Assembly: GCA_022606425.2 (NCBI GenBank)
Contig: JAHDVF020000890.1
Span: forward strand, 524,501-588,500
DNA from: Lepidostoma basale
Lineage: Eukaryota; Arthropoda; Insecta; Trichoptera; Lepidostomatidae
DNA: 64,000 bases
Direction of reading: 5' to 3'
A program made the translations under genes and the position numbers. This document shows, piece by piece, positions 63,666 through 64,000 of this stretch (position 1 is its first letter; each line of letters starts with the position of its first letter). A model generated the notes under the pieces. The model worked only from the letters and a program-made list of their open reading frames with translations. It ran no database searches and was not told the origin of the DNA.

Positions 63666-64000
63666 CTGGTCATTGAAAGGAAGGTGTTCAGAAAAATCTT
63701 TGGGCCTCTCTGTAAAGGTGGAGTGTGGAGAGTGAGGTATAACCAAGAGCTGGAAGGACTGTACAACGAGCCCAACTTAGTGAAGTTTATACAAATACAG
63801 CGTCTAAGATGGTTGGGACAACTCCAGCGAATGGAAGAAGATCGAATCCCATGGAAGATTCTCAATACACGACCAGATGGAAAGCGAAGTGTGGGAGGAT
63901 CGAAACTAAGGTGGATGGATGATGTGGAAGGGGACCTCATAGCAATTGGTGTTACAAACTGGAGAATGCAGACGATGGAACGGGGAGAATGGAGAAAAAT
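63666..64000 (+). pseudogene. T5 retrotransposon C-terminal region, runs off the window
   Basis: The frame is open from 63666 to the end: LVIERKVFRKIFGPLCKG, GVWRVRYNQELEGLYNEP, LVKFIQIQRLRWLGQLQRME, EDRIPWKILNTRPDGKRS, GGSKLRWMDDVEGDLIAIG, VTNWRMQTMERGEWRK. This is the ERKVLRxIxGP ... RLRWxGHxxRM ... WxxxVExDLxxLGV pattern of another insect endonuclease-RT end. A stop at 63663 closes the upstream side, so the copy is truncated or frameshifted there. It is one of the few T copies with no internal damage. Confidence 0.85.

Overview
The window looks like intergenic chromosomal DNA from a repeat-rich insect, or at least an arthropod. It is strongly AT-rich and built almost wholly from transposable elements. 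No complete host gene can be supported. The clues are an intact DD34D mariner, Jockey-like and other insect-type non-LTR retrotransposon tails, tRNA-derived SINEs, a hAT deletion derivative and several inverted-repeat elements. The species cannot be named from this sequence. I use these labels: T1 to T5 are non-LTR reverse-transcriptase (RT) C-terminal tail families; J1 and J2 are Jockey-like ORF2 families; L is a non-autonomous retroposon that shares the T1 3' end; HH-A to HH-H are families of palindromic elements carrying hammerhead-ribozyme-like cores; F is a TTAA-flanked inverted-repeat element.

The only full-length coding gene is a mariner transposase at 40142-41239, inside a complete element (39954-41239) with 31-bp perfect terminal repeats and a TA duplication. 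A 268-codon open RT fragment (J1, 42518-43324, minus) lies close to it. All other coding sequence is broken pieces of retrotransposon ORFs, mostly the last 50-150 codons, as expected for 5'-truncated LINE copies. T1 is the most abundant, with about twenty pieces on both strands; many end in a conserved tail leading to (GTTA)n. Nested insertions give a relative order: J1 or J2 pieces sit inside T1 copies near 35.4, 38.3 and 48.0 kb, HH-A sits inside F at 19.7 kb with a 14-bp duplication, and a 522-bp hAT element splits a SINE at 61.6-62.2 kb with an 8-bp duplication.

The most interesting layer is RNA-like. Many of the short palindromic repeats, which otherwise look like MITEs, contain the core of a small hammerhead ribozyme: CTGANGA, a short stem-loop, GAAAC, a short self-complementary stem III (ACATGT, ACCGGT, ACAGCTGT or ACGT), then TC or TT as the cleavage position. 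At least seven copies keep the whole catalytic consensus. Stem II shows compensatory changes between copies, and all families with a readable core have one extra nucleotide between CTGANGA and stem II. The cores usually come as divergent inverted pairs. The best are at 30.0-30.3, 33.15-33.24, 34.66, 50.73, 55.07 and 58.57 kb. Hammerheads with tiny stem III are known from Penelope-like retroelements and small non-autonomous retrozymes, so these are probably such elements, but no Penelope-type coding region is visible here.

Between the repeats are stretches of unique AT-rich DNA. A few less AT-rich islands (18.06-18.33, 22.49-22.80, 30.63-31.70, 50.35-50.65, 53.51-53.90 kb) could be host regulatory or exonic sequence, but I can assign none of them.
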